From the NCBI RefSeq assembly GCF_000514815.1, contig NZ_AZWQ01000008.1:122262-176401 (forward strand): a stretch of 54,140 bases of DNA. Reading direction: 5' to 3'. A program made the translations under genes and the position numbers. Under the pieces are notes generated by a model, which was not told where the DNA came from, did no database searches, and worked only from the letters and a program-made list of their open reading frames with translations. The DNA is from Salinispora fenicalii (GTDB taxonomy: Bacteria > Actinomycetota > Actinomycetes > Mycobacteriales > Micromonosporaceae). Numbering within the stretch: position 1 is the first letter of the stretch; each line of letters starts with the position of its first letter. Shown in pieces: positions 29,185 to 37,552 of this stretch.

Positions 29185-29667
29185 ATGATGACCCTCTATT
29201 ACCGGGACGACGCGGTGCAGGTGACCTCCGAGGCGATCCGGTCGGGCGGGCTCTTGGTGCCGATAGCTGAGATCAGATACGTCTGGCACGCGAAAGGGCG
29301 AACCACCCTCGCCGTCCGCGGGCGGCTGCTCAGCCGCAGTGTCCTGGTGCTGCTGCTGTCGCTGCCGCCGCTGGCGGCAGTGGTCTGCGTACTCTCACTG
29401 GTCTGGTCGGCGCCGGAGCGAGGTTGGCTGCCGGTGTTACTCACCCTCGCCGGGTGCCTGCTGCTCGCACTGGCCGTGGCGCCCTTCCTGGAGATCCCGC
29501 TCGGCTGGCTGGACCGCTCCTACGAGCGGGGCAACCGCGTACACGAGCTGTGGGTGCAGGTGCAGGGCCGCGAACTACTGCTCCTGCGCACGCCGGACGC
29601 GCTCCGGTTCGGCCAGATCTACCGCGCCGTGCAGCGCGCCGTCGAACAGCAGACCTACGACCGGTGA
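29185..29667 (+). CDS. DUF6232-like membrane protein, copy 2
   Basis: This 160-residue paralogue of the preceding gene shares the first segment (TLYYRDDAVQVTSEAIRSGG..VPIAEIRYVWH), two membrane helices and the block LDRSYERGNRVHELWVQVQG...LLRTPDALRFGQIYRAVQRAVEQ. It lacks the long Pro-rich tail of copy 1. Two ATGs stand side by side (29185 and 29188), and the exact one is undecided. The order and spacing indicate an old tandem duplication, and the two products may form a heteromer (inference). Confidence 0.75.
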   Translation: MMTLYYRDDAVQVTSEAIRSGGLLVPIAEIRYVWHAKGRTTLAVRGRLLSRSVLVLLLSLPPLAAVVCVLSLVWSAPERGWLPVLLTLAGCLLLALAVAPFLEIPLGWLDRSYERGNRVHELWVQVQGRELLLLRTPDALRFGQIYRAVQRAVEQQTYDR

Positions 29668-29736
29668 CCTCGCGGCCAGAACATCCCGCCCGGACTGCCG
29701 CGGCCACCACCCGCCGTGACCCTCGGCGCTGACGAG

Positions 29737-30633
29737 TCAGCCCGGTCGGTACAGCTCGTCGATCTCGTCCCGGCGAGGCAACGCCACCGAAGCGCCGAGC
29801 CGCCGGACACACGCCGCGCCGGCCGCCGTCGCCCACCGCGCCGCGTCCACCAGGTCGCGCCCCTCCCCCCAGCCGACCGCGAGCGCGGCCGAGAACGCGT
29901 CCCCGGCCGCCGTCGAGTCAACCGTCTCGACCGGCACCGCCGGGACCCGCACGCAGCCGCCATCCCGGTCGCCGTACCAGGTGCCGGAGACGCCGAGAGT
30001 GAGCACCGCTCGAGGGGTCAGCTCCAGTAATGCCTGTGGCTTGTCCCGACCGTGACCGGTGAACGTCTGCGCCTCGCTCTCGTTGACCACCAACACGTCG
30101 GTGGCGGCGAAGAGCTCCGGTGGCACGGTCCGGGCGGGTGCAGCGTTGAGCACCACGCGGGTGCCGGCGGCACGCGCCGCCACCGCCGCCTCGGTAACGG
30201 TCTCCACCGGGATCTCCAACTGGGCAACCAGCACATCCGCTTCACGTACGGCGGTCAGCTCCAGCTCGGTCAGCCGGGTCATCGTGGCGTTGGCGCCGGG
30301 ACTGACCACGATGGCGTTCTCCCCCTCGGCGTTGACCATCACCAGGGCAACCCCCGAGGCGCCGTACACGACCCGCAGCTGGCTGGTGTCCACTCCGGCC
30401 GCGGTGATACGGGCGCGCAGGGTGACGCCGAAGGCGTCGGAGCCGATGGCGCCGAGGAACGTGCAGGCCGCACCGGCCCGCGCTGCCGCAATGGCCTGGT
30501 TGGCGCCCTTGCCGCCCGGCACCATGACGAAGTCCGTGCCGAGCAGCGTCTCCCCCGGTCGGGGCAGCGCCGCGGCGGTCGCCACGAGGTCCATGTTGGC
30601 GCTACCCAGGACAACCACCCGGGTCTGTGGCAT
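29737..30633 (-). CDS. rbsK: Ribokinase
   Basis: This 298-residue PfkB-family sugar kinase phosphorylates ribose at O5. GSANMD and PGGKGANQA (40-47) form the substrate end. The anion hole and catalytic base are AAGDAF with Asp245; the AAGD form is typical of true ribokinases. NESEAQTFTG and VLNAAPAR also match. No rbs transporter genes are adjacent, so it may recycle nucleoside ribose. The start is ATG at 30631-30633. It lies downstream of the ABC ATPase gene region but is transcribed on the same strand with its own start. Confidence 0.9.
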   Translation of the reverse strand: MPQTRVVVLGSANMDLVATAAALPRPGETLLGTDFVMVPGGKGANQAIAAARAGAACTFLGAIGSDAFGVTLRARITAAGVDTSQLRVVYGASGVALVMVNAEGENAIVVSPGANATMTRLTELELTAVREADVLVAQLEIPVETVTEAAVAARAAGTRVVLNAAPARTVPPELFAATDVLVVNESEAQTFTGHGRDKPQALLELTPRAVLTLGVSGTWYGDRDGGCVRVPAVPVETVDSTAAGDAFSAALAVGWGEGRDLVDAARWATAAGAACVRRLGASVALPRRDEIDELYRPG

Positions 30634-30708
30634 CGAGCACCTCCGGTTGTGCGGGTTGGGGCTGCGGATCCCTACCCAGTTAGGGCCCGACGCGGGCCAC
30701 GCCGTGGC

Positions 30709-31551
30709 TTAACCGGCGCGGGCGGTGTAGCGGTCGCCGTGCCGCTCAACCACCAGGGACAGCCCGAACGTCTTGCTGAGATTGTCCCCGCTGAGAACAT
30801 CGGTCAGCAGGCCCTGCGCCACCACGGCCCCGTCGCCCAGCAGTAGCGCGTGGGTGAAGCCCGGCGGGATCTCCTCCACGTGGTGGGTGACCAGTACCAA
30901 CGCCGGGGCTTCCGGGTCCGACGCCAGCTCCGCGAGCCGGGCCACCAGCTCTTCGCGGCCCCCCAGGTCAAGCCCGGCGGCGGGCTCGTCGAGCAGCAAC
31001 AACTCCGGGTCGGTCATCAGCGCCCGGGCGATCTGCACCCGCTTACGCTCCCCCTCGGAGAGGGTGCCGTACCGGCGGTCGGCGAGGTCTCCGACGCCGA
31101 GCTGGCCGAGCAGGGATCGTGCCCGCGTCTCGTCGCCGCTGTCGTACTCCTCCCGCCAGCGGCCCACCACGGACCAGGACGCGGTCACCACCACGTCCAC
31201 GACCCGCTCCTCGGTGGGGATCCGCTCGGCGAGGGCGGTGGTGGAGAGGCCGATCCGCGTCCGCAGCTCGGTCAGGTCAGTACGGCCAAGCTGCTCGCCC
31301 AACACGTGGGCGAGCCCGGCGGTCGGGTGCAGTCGACCACCGGCCAGGTTGAGCAGCGTGGTCTTACCGGCGCCGTTGGGACCGAGCACGACCCACCGCT
31401 CGTCCAGCTCGACCTGCCAATCAACGTCGTGCAGTAGGGCCGCACCAGCGCGACGCACGGTCACGCCGTCAAGGCTGACCACCAAGTCCGCGTCCACAGA
31501 AGCGGGGGCGGGGGCGGCACCGGAGGGGCCGGGGATCAAGGCACCAGTCAC
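30709..31551 (-). CDS. ABC transporter ATP-binding protein (stand-alone)
   Basis: This nucleotide-binding domain of about 280 residues has Walker A (GPNGAGKTT), a signature (LSEGERKRVQIARAL), Walker B (ELLLLDEPAAGLD) and the switch His (LVTHHVEE). It resembles the YlmA/MlaF-like single ATPases of actinobacteria. No permease is nearby, so partner and substrate are unknown. The GTG at 31549-31551 was chosen; the upstream open frame is short and has no better signal. It lies 81 bases after the ROK regulator gene on the same strand and may be in its transcript. Confidence 0.82.
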   Translation of the reverse strand: MTGALIPGPSGAAPAPASVDADLVVSLDGVTVRRAGAALLHDVDWQVELDERWVVLGPNGAGKTTLLNLAGGRLHPTAGLAHVLGEQLGRTDLTELRTRIGLSTTALAERIPTEERVVDVVVTASWSVVGRWREEYDSGDETRARSLLGQLGVGDLADRRYGTLSEGERKRVQIARALMTDPELLLLDEPAAGLDLGGREELVARLAELASDPEAPALVLVTHHVEEIPPGFTHALLLGDGAVVAQGLLTDVLSGDNLSKTFGLSLVVERHGDRYTARAG

Positions 31552-31632
31552 GACTCCATCCAACCACGCACCGGTGCGCCACACCCGGGCCCCCGAAGTC
31601 GAGATACCGGAACGAACACTGTCGATCGTCGG

Positions 31633-32808
31633 TCAGCTCGTCGTGGAGCCGAACACCTCGTCCCGAACGGCCTCCAGGGCGGTGTGCAGCGCGCCACGCA
31701 GGATCGGTTCCTCGGTCAGCCCGGTCGGCACCACCCGCGGCCGAACCAGGGCGATCGCCGCCACCTCCCGTTGCACTCTTTCGGCCAACGCCGCCCCACC
31801 GGCCCGACCGACCGCACCCGCCAGGACCACCAGCGGCGGATCCAACACCACACAAGTGCTCGTCACGCCGAGCGCAAGCCGACGGGCCAGCTCGTCCAGC
31901 ATCGGGGCACCCGCCGCGCCGTCGGCGATCGCCGCGGAGACCCCGCCGGCCGCCGTATCGTCGCGATACCCGTACTCCTGGGCAAGCACGCGAACCGCAT
32001 CCCCGCCGACGAGCTGCTGGAACGCGGGCTTCGTACGAGGGGCAGCGGCATGCGGGATCGGCACGCCAGGCACCGGCAGCCAGCCGATCTCACCGGCGGC
32101 GCCGGTGCTGCCGTGGTGCAGCCGCCCGCCGAAGACGATCGCCAGACCGATACCGGCGTCCACCCAGACCAGGACAAAATCAGCTATGCCCTGCGCCGCT
32201 CCCGACCGCGCCTCGGCCATCGCCACCAGGTTGACGTCGTTCTCGAAGACCACGCGGGTGCGCAGGTCGTCCCGGAGCGCGCCAAGCAGGCCGGCGTGCC
32301 ACCGCGGCAGATTGAACGCGAAGGTGATGTCACCACTGGTCGGATCGACGAGACCGGGAGCGCCCAGGACGACCCGGCGTACGGTCGACAGCGGCGCCCC
32401 GGCGCTGCTCACGGCCGCAACGACGGCGTTGTGCACCACGCCGACCGGGTCATCGGTATCGCCAGTTGGCTGCTCGGAGCGACCGACCACGGCACCGGTG
32501 ATGTCCGCACAGGCGGCGACCACCCGTTCGGCCCCGAAGTCCACCCCGACCACGTGGGCGCTGCCGGGACGGACGGCGTACAGCTGGGCGTTCGGACCAC
32601 GCCCGCCCGCCTGCTCACCGACCCGGGTGACGAGACCCCGCTCCTCAAGCCGCTCCACCAGCTGGGATGCGGTCACCTTGGACAGACCGGTCAACTCGCC
32701 CAGCCGCGCTCGGGTCAGCGGACCCTGCTCCAGCAGCAACTCCAGCGCCGCGCGGTCATTGAGCGCCCGCAACAGGCGGGGAGTGCCGGGGAGCCGGGTC
32801 ATAGTCAT
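31633..32808 (-). CDS. ROK-family transcriptional regulator
   Basis: This 391-residue protein has an N-terminal winged helix-turn-helix (GPLTRARLGELTGLSKVTASQLVERLEERGLV, about 29-62) fused to a ROK sugar-kinase-like domain. The sugar-binding core is visible (FENDVNLVAMAEAR, WVDAGIGLAIVFGG, STGAAGEIGWLPV). The usual zinc motif CxCGxxGCxE after the GEIG stretch is absent: the segment PGVPIPHAAAPRTKPAFQQL has no Cys. It is divergent from the NagZ-like GH3 gene and probably controls it in response to an amino sugar or muropeptide sugar (inference). Confidence 0.88.
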   Translation of the reverse strand: MTMTRLPGTPRLLRALNDRAALELLLEQGPLTRARLGELTGLSKVTASQLVERLEERGLVTRVGEQAGGRGPNAQLYAVRPGSAHVVGVDFGAERVVAACADITGAVVGRSEQPTGDTDDPVGVVHNAVVAAVSSAGAPLSTVRRVVLGAPGLVDPTSGDITFAFNLPRWHAGLLGALRDDLRTRVVFENDVNLVAMAEARSGAAQGIADFVLVWVDAGIGLAIVFGGRLHHGSTGAAGEIGWLPVPGVPIPHAAAPRTKPAFQQLVGGDAVRVLAQEYGYRDDTAAGGVSAAIADGAAGAPMLDELARRLALGVTSTCVVLDPPLVVLAGAVGRAGGAALAERVQREVAAIALVRPRVVPTGLTEEPILRGALHTALEAVRDEVFGSTTS

Positions 32809-32821
32809 GCCAGTCCTCGAG

Positions 32822-32888
32822 GTTTCATCAAACTATCCACGCGCAACGACGAAAGAGGTAACCGTAGCGTAACGACCACCGATGAAAC
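32822..32888. promoter_or_regulatory. Paired GATGAAAC elements in the ROK/GH3 intergenic region
   Basis: GATGAAAC occurs at 32881-32888 on the plus strand, and as its reverse complement at 32822-32829, within the small palindrome GTTTCATCAAAC (32822-32833). The 118-base gap between the divergent ROK and GH3 genes must contain both promoters, so these are candidate operators for the ROK regulator. Confidence 0.45.
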
Positions 32889-32926
32889 GGGTAACTGGCC
32901 GTACCGACAGAGCGACAGGGGAGTAG

Positions 32927-34387
32927 ATGAAGCCGGATCCAGGAATTCGTCGGCTCGTGCTGGGCACCCTGCTCGCCGCGTACCCGGGCCCGGTCCCCCC
33001 ACAGTGGGCCGTTGACCTCGTTGGCGACGGCCTCGCCGGGCACACGCTCTTCGGCACCAATGTGCACGACCCCGAACAGGTGGCGGCGGCCACCACCGCC
33101 CTCCGTGCCGCCCGGTCCGACGTACTGATTGCGATCGACGAGGAAGGCGGCGACATCACCCGCCTCGCGCACGCGACCGGAAGCCCGTACCCCGGGAATG
33201 CCGCACTCGGCGCGATCGGTGACGTGGCGCTGACCCGACGTGTCCACGAGGCCATCGGAGCGGAGTTGGCCACCCTCGGCATCACCGTCAACCTGGCCCC
33301 GGCCGTTGATGTCAACAGCGCCGACGAGAATCCGGTGATCGGCACCCGCTCCTTTGGCCACGATCCGGACCGGGTGGCCGCGCACGCCGCCGCCGCCGTA
33401 GCCGGCCTGCAACACGGCGGCGTCGCCGCCTGCGCCAAGCACTTCCCCGGCCACGGCGCCACGGTCGCCGACTCCCACCACGAACTACCCACGATCGACG
33501 CCCCGCTGACGCTCCTCCGCCAGCGGGACCTACCGCCGTTCGCGGCGGTGGTCGCCGCCGACACCCGGGCGGTGATGACGGCGCACATCCGAATCCCAAC
33601 GCTGACCGGGGATGGACCGGCCACCTTCAGCCGGGCAGCCCTAGTTGAGCTTCTGCGCCACGAGTACGGCTTCACCGGTGCGGTCGTCACCGACGCCCTC
33701 GAGATGAAGGGCGCGGCATCGGCCGCGGGTGGGGTGGGCCCGGCCGCCGTCGCGGCACTTGCCGCCGGGGCGGACCTGCTCTGCATCGGCGCGCGGGTCG
33801 ATGCTGGCCTGGTCGAGCAGGTCGCCAACGAGATCAGGACGGCGCTCACCGACGGCCGGCTGGAACGGGCCCGGGTCGAGGAGGCGGCCGGCCGTACCGC
33901 CGACCTCGCCGCCTGGACCCGGACTACGGGCCCGGCCGACGCCCTGCCCGCCCAACTCGGGTACGCCGCTGCCCGCCGCGCGGTCCGGGTGGAGGGCACG
34001 CTGACCCGGCTCGGCCGTCCCCTGGTGGTGCAGCTGCACGCCAACTCGACGATCGCCGAGGCACGCGTGCCATGGGGACTCGGCCCGCACCTCGCCGACG
34101 TCGAGCAGCTGCGGGTCGTCGCTACCGAAACGGATCCGGTGGCCCTGTGCCGGGTCGCCGGCGAGCGGACGATCGTCCTGGTCGGCCGACGGCTACACCT
34201 GCTGCCCGGCGCCGTCGACCTAGTGACGGCGCTCGCCGCGCAGCACCCGGTGGTGGTGGTCGAGATGGGCTGGCCCGGGCCGTGGCGGCCACCAGGAGTC
34301 GACGCCTTCGTCACCACGTACGGCGCCAGCCACGCCAATGGCCACGCCGCCGCCGAAGTCCTCGGGCTGACCGCCAGACCCACCTAG
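32927..34387 (+). CDS. nagZ: GH3 beta-N-acetylhexosaminidase (NagZ-like)
   Basis: This 486-residue glycoside hydrolase of family 3 has the NagZ signatures: KHFPGHGATVADSHHELP, with Lys171-His172 for substrate GlcNAc and the loop His184 that acts as acid/base, and the nucleophile Asp256 in VVTDALEMKG. There is no signal peptide, so it acts in the cytoplasm, most likely removing GlcNAc from imported muropeptides. A C-terminal domain of about 130 residues (PLVVQLHANSTIAEARVPWG onward) extends beyond the minimal NagZ. The ATG at 32927 follows GGGGAG at short spacing. It is divergent from the ROK regulator. Confidence 0.88.
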   Translation: MKPDPGIRRLVLGTLLAAYPGPVPPQWAVDLVGDGLAGHTLFGTNVHDPEQVAAATTALRAARSDVLIAIDEEGGDITRLAHATGSPYPGNAALGAIGDVALTRRVHEAIGAELATLGITVNLAPAVDVNSADENPVIGTRSFGHDPDRVAAHAAAAVAGLQHGGVAACAKHFPGHGATVADSHHELPTIDAPLTLLRQRDLPPFAAVVAADTRAVMTAHIRIPTLTGDGPATFSRAALVELLRHEYGFTGAVVTDALEMKGAASAAGGVGPAAVAALAAGADLLCIGARVDAGLVEQVANEIRTALTDGRLERARVEEAAGRTADLAAWTRTTGPADALPAQLGYAAARRAVRVEGTLTRLGRPLVVQLHANSTIAEARVPWGLGPHLADVEQLRVVATETDPVALCRVAGERTIVLVGRRLHLLPGAVDLVTALAAQHPVVVVEMGWPGPWRPPGVDAFVTTYGASHANGHAAAEVLGLTARPT

Positions 34388-34563
34388 TACGCTCCGTCAC
34401 CGCTTGCTTCGGCCGGTCGCACACCTTTACTGCAGGTCAGAGTCCAGTTTTCGACACACCAACACCTCCGATCACCCCTTGCCTACCCGTCGCCAAATAC
34501 GTAGCGTCACAACTGCATCCGGCAATCGGCCCCGGGTGGCCAGCGGGGGGCCTGGGGGAAGGA

Positions 34564-34601
34564 CGCGGACTGGGGTTCCGGCCCGGGAGCTCCGGTCCGC
34601 G
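34564..34601. terminator. Bidirectional hairpin between nagZ and the GNAT gene
   Basis: 34564-34579 pairs with 34586-34601 over about 16 positions, including a few G-T wobbles, with a 6-base loop. It lies 34 bases from the end of the converging GNAT gene, in the 247-base gap after nagZ, where I see no other feature. Confidence 0.65.
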
Positions 34602-34634
34602 CCCTACCCACTCCCGGGGCACGAACCGGCCGGC

Positions 34635-35297
34635 TCAGCCCGGGTAGACCCCGAACGACCGCCAGCCCCGGTCGGGGAACCCGGCCGCCTCTGCCACCCG
34701 GGCCGACGCCGCGTTCCGCCTACTGTGCAGGTACGTCGGCACCGCCCCCTCGGCGAGGACGTGGCGCGCCGCCTGGGCAACCAGCCGACGGGCCAGCCCC
34801 CGCCCTCGGGCTGCCGGGACGGTGCCCACCGCCAGTTCCCGGCCGTAGGCGTCATGGCACTTGACGCCGACCCCGGCCCGGTACCGGCCGCGGTCGTCAC
34901 GTACCACCAGCACCGGCCGGTCGAACAGTCGAAGCCAGGGCGGCAGGCCGGGTGAGGTCGGCGGGATCCACTCCCCGACATCCGGCAGCGGTGCGGGGTC
35001 CTCGGTCCACCGAAACACGTCGTCGTGCACCACCCAGTCGGGGTGGCCGACAGCCGCCGGCAGGCCAGCGAGGAGCCGCCGGGACGAGCCCCGGGCCAGT
35101 TCCCGGACGGTGGCGACCCGTTCCGGTGCCACCGAGAGCACCTGGTGCTCCCCGGCGGAGACGGCGATCGCCGGCCGGAGCCGGCCGTCCCAGGCAGGCT
35201 GGTCCCGACGCCGGGTGGCGACCACGTGCAGACCGGGGCCAGCCGGCCACTGCCCCAGCCAGGTGGTCAGGTGCAGGTAGAGCCGCCGGCTGCCCAT
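34635..35297 (-). CDS. GNAT-family N-acetyltransferase
   Basis: This 220-residue protein has a GNAT acetyl-CoA domain in its C-terminal half: RAGVGVKCHDAYGRELAVGTVPAARGRGLARRLV holds the pyrophosphate-binding R/QxxGxG/A motif (ARGRGLA), followed by SRRNAASARVAEAAGFPDRG. The N-terminal half (about 1-115) is a second, degenerate or helper domain. The substrate is unknown. The ATG at 35295-35297 is preceded by GGAGGAGG. It converges with nagZ. Confidence 0.82.
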   Translation of the reverse strand: MGSRRLYLHLTTWLGQWPAGPGLHVVATRRRDQPAWDGRLRPAIAVSAGEHQVLSVAPERVATVRELARGSSRRLLAGLPAAVGHPDWVVHDDVFRWTEDPAPLPDVGEWIPPTSPGLPPWLRLFDRPVLVVRDDRGRYRAGVGVKCHDAYGRELAVGTVPAARGRGLARRLVAQAARHVLAEGAVPTYLHSRRNAASARVAEAAGFPDRGWRSFGVYPG

Positions 35298-35453
35298 CGC
35301 CGCCTCCTCCGAGGTCTGCTCGCCGCGCGTCGTACTCCGCGTCCGGGGTGTCCCGCGGGTAGCAGATCACCGCCGCCGACGACGGCCGTAACCGCCTCGC
35401 AAGATCTTAAGCCGATCGTCGCGGCTACGCTGGGCAACGACGAGGGAGGCCCG

Positions 35454-36146
35454 GTGACGCAACGGGTGCTGGTCGTTGACGACGACCGAACAGTCAGTGA
35501 TGTGGTCTGTCGCTATCTGATACACGCCGGCTACCAGGTGCGGCACGTCGGTGACGGCAACTCGGCGCTCGCCGCGGTCGCCGCCGAACCGCCGGACCTC
35601 GTCGTACTGGATTTGATGCTGCCCGGGCTCGACGGCCTGGAGGTGTGCCGGCGGCTACGGGCCAAGCCGGGCGGGGTACCCATCGTCATGCTCACCGCGC
35701 GCGGTGACGAGGCCGATCGGGTCCTCGGCCTGCAGCTGGGCGCGGATGACTACCTCAGCAAGCCGTTCTCGCCCCGGGAACTGGTGCTGCGGGTTGGGTC
35801 GGTACTGCGGCGCAGCGGTGAGCCCCGGACGGCGCCGGCCACCGTGCTCCGCGACGGCGCGCTCGTGGTCGAGACCGGCCCCCGGGTGGCCCGATTGCAC
35901 GGCCACGAACTGACCCTCACCGTGCGCGAGTTCGACCTGCTGGCGTACCTGATGCGACACCCCGCGCGAGCGTTGGGCCGGGCCGAGTTGCTGGAGCGGG
36001 TGTGGGGCTGGAACTTCGGTGACCAGTCGACGGTGACCGTCCATGTCCGACGGCTACGGGAGAAGGTGGAGGCCGATCCCGCCAACCCGCGCCGAATCGT
36101 GACGGTCTGGGGCATCGGCTACCGATACGAGCCGACCGATGGGTGA
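35454..36146 (+). CDS. OmpR-family response regulator
   Basis: This 230-residue protein has a receiver domain with the acidic pair VDDD, phospho-acceptor Asp53 (VVLDLMLPGLDG), Thr81 and Lys103 (YLSKPFSPREL), followed by a winged-helix DNA-binding domain ending RRIVTVWGIGYRYEP. The GTG at 35454 follows GGGAGG at good spacing. The reading frame overlaps the downstream histidine kinase by 8 bases, so the pair is co-translated. The 156-base gap to the divergent GNAT gene holds the promoter. Confidence 0.93.
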   Translation: MTQRVLVVDDDRTVSDVVCRYLIHAGYQVRHVGDGNSALAAVAAEPPDLVVLDLMLPGLDGLEVCRRLRAKPGGVPIVMLTARGDEADRVLGLQLGADDYLSKPFSPRELVLRVGSVLRRSGEPRTAPATVLRDGALVVETGPRVARLHGHELTLTVREFDLLAYLMRHPARALGRAELLERVWGWNFGDQSTVTVHVRRLREKVEADPANPRRIVTVWGIGYRYEPTDG

Positions 36147-37170
36147 ACTAGCACTGATCTTCGCGTTCGCGCTCGGTCCGGCGCTCTGTGTCGGCGCGGC
36201 CGGCGCGCTCGCCCTGCGCCTGCTGCGCGGACGCTCGGTGACGGTACACATCGTCACCCTCCTGGTCGTCGCGGTGACCGCGATGGTGGCCGCGGTATCC
36301 ATGGTCGCCAACGAGATGTTCCTCTCGGCGCATGACCGGAACGTGGTGCTGATCACGGTGGCGGCGGCGGCCCTGGTAAGCCTCACGGTCGGCTGGCTCT
36401 TCGGACGCCGTCTGGCCGCCGCCGCGGTCTGGGCGGACCAGGCCCGGCAGCGGGAACGCCAGATCGAACAGGGTCGGCGGGACCTCGTCGCCTGGGTGTC
36501 GCACGACCTGCGGACCCCGCTGGCCGGGCTGCGCGCGATGGCTGAGGCGCTGGAGGACCGGGTGGTCGACGATCCCGCGACGGTGAGCGAGTACCACCGC
36601 CGGATCCGGGTGGAGACCGATCGGATGACCCGGCTGGTGGACGACCTCTTCGAGCTCTCCCGAATCAACGCCGGCGCCCTGCGCCTGACCCTGTCGGCGG
36701 TGCCCCTGGGCGATGTCGTGTCGGACGCCGTCGCCAGCACCGCACCGCTGGCGGCCGCCTGCCGAGTCCGCCTGCTGGCACCCGACTCGGACTGGCCGAC
36801 CGTACTGGCCAGCGAGCCCGAGCTGGCCCGGGTGGTGGGGAACCTCCTACTCAACGCCGTCCGCTACACGCCGTCGGAGGGGACCGTCCGGGTCGAGGCC
36901 GGGGCGGACACCGACTGGGCGTGGCTGGCCGTGGCGGACACCTGCGGCGGCATCCCCGAGGGGGATCTACCCCGCGTCTTCGAGGTCGCCTTCCGCGGCG
37001 AGCGGGCCCGCACCCCCCGCCCCAGCACCGGGGAGCTGGCCAGCTCCGGGGGGCTGGGACTGGCGATCGTACGGGGGTTGGTCGAGGCACACGGCGGTCG
37101 GGTGCAGGTCCGCAACACCACTAGCGGGTGTCGGTTCGAGGTCCGGCTACCCCTTCCACGGGCCGCCTAG
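36139..37170 (+). CDS. Sensor histidine kinase
   Basis: This 343-residue kinase has two N-terminal membrane segments (about 5-29 and 36-58) and a third at about 68-88, with little periplasmic sequence. It therefore probably senses within the membrane. The dimerisation domain has His122 in AWVSHDLRTPLAGLRAM. The ATPase part has an N box (ELARVVGNLLLNAVRYTP), G1 box (VADTCGGIPEGDL) and G2 (SSGGLGLAIVRGLVEAHGG). It is the partner of the overlapping response regulator; the signal is unknown. Confidence 0.93.
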   Translation: MGELALIFAFALGPALCVGAAGALALRLLRGRSVTVHIVTLLVVAVTAMVAAVSMVANEMFLSAHDRNVVLITVAAAALVSLTVGWLFGRRLAAAAVWADQARQRERQIEQGRRDLVAWVSHDLRTPLAGLRAMAEALEDRVVDDPATVSEYHRRIRVETDRMTRLVDDLFELSRINAGALRLTLSAVPLGDVVSDAVASTAPLAAACRVRLLAPDSDWPTVLASEPELARVVGNLLLNAVRYTPSEGTVRVEAGADTDWAWLAVADTCGGIPEGDLPRVFEVAFRGERARTPRPSTGELASSGGLGLAIVRGLVEAHGGRVQVRNTTSGCRFEVRLPLPRAA

Positions 37171-37173
37171 TCC

Positions 37174-37204
37174 CATCGATTGTTATAGCTATTGTCAATC
37201 GATG
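37174..37204. promoter_or_regulatory. AT-rich 31-bp palindrome, likely operator
   Basis: The arms CATCGATTG (37174-37182) and CAATCGATG (37196-37204) are perfectly inverted. They flank a core containing ATAGCTAT, itself a palindrome. The element stands out as strongly AT-rich in a very GC-rich genome. The minus strand reads TTGACAATAGCTATAACAA, a pattern like repressor operators (TetR, MarR or ArsR type). It follows the histidine kinase stop by three bases and precedes a 380-base stretch with only one doubtful small gene. Confidence 0.5.
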
Positions 37205-37231
37205 TACACCATCGCCTGGAATGGTGGGGGC

Positions 37232-37408
37232 ATGCCGAAACAGCCACCGGACCGTCGCCGCCACACCCCCAGTGCCCGCTGGCCAACCGCCTGGGTTGCC
37301 GCGGAGTGCTTCCCGGCCCAGCCACCGCACCGCGGCACCCGCGCCTCTCCGATGCTCACCTGGGTTGAGCTGAACAGCCTGCCCACCGGCAACCTCAACA
37401 CGCGCTGA
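37232..37408 (+). CDS. Doubtful small ORF (58 aa) downstream of the palindrome
   Basis: This open frame starts at ATG 37232 with GGTGGGGG just upstream and runs to TGA at 37406-37408. Third codon positions are mostly G or C, as in real genes here. The product (MPKQPPDRRRHTPSARWP...) is basic with no recognised domain. It is the only candidate gene in 37171-37552; no other gene was seen there. The longer form from the ATG at 37202 would begin inside the palindrome. Confidence 0.25.
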   Translation: MPKQPPDRRRHTPSARWPTAWVAAECFPAQPPHRGTRASPMLTWVELNSLPTGNLNTR

Positions 37409-37552
37409 CCATCCGTCGGGCCACCCAGGGGGCGTCACGCGGGATCAACACCACTACCGCACCGACCGGCGAGCCGACGCCGGCATTCGCACACCTGTCG
37501 GGTAACGTCTGCTGGTCCTCCAGACCGGCCTACGACAGGAGAAGTTCCGCGC

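Noticed and set aside
31633..34387. ROK-nagZ pair as part of the N-glycan system
   Set aside because: It could use released GlcNAc, but it lies 7 kb away behind other operons and lacks the LacI operator motif; cell-wall recycling explains it better.
37202..37231. Longer start for the small ORF after the palindrome
   Set aside because: The ATG at 37202 lies inside the palindrome arm with no room for a ribosome-binding site; 37232 is better placed, and even that gene is doubtful.
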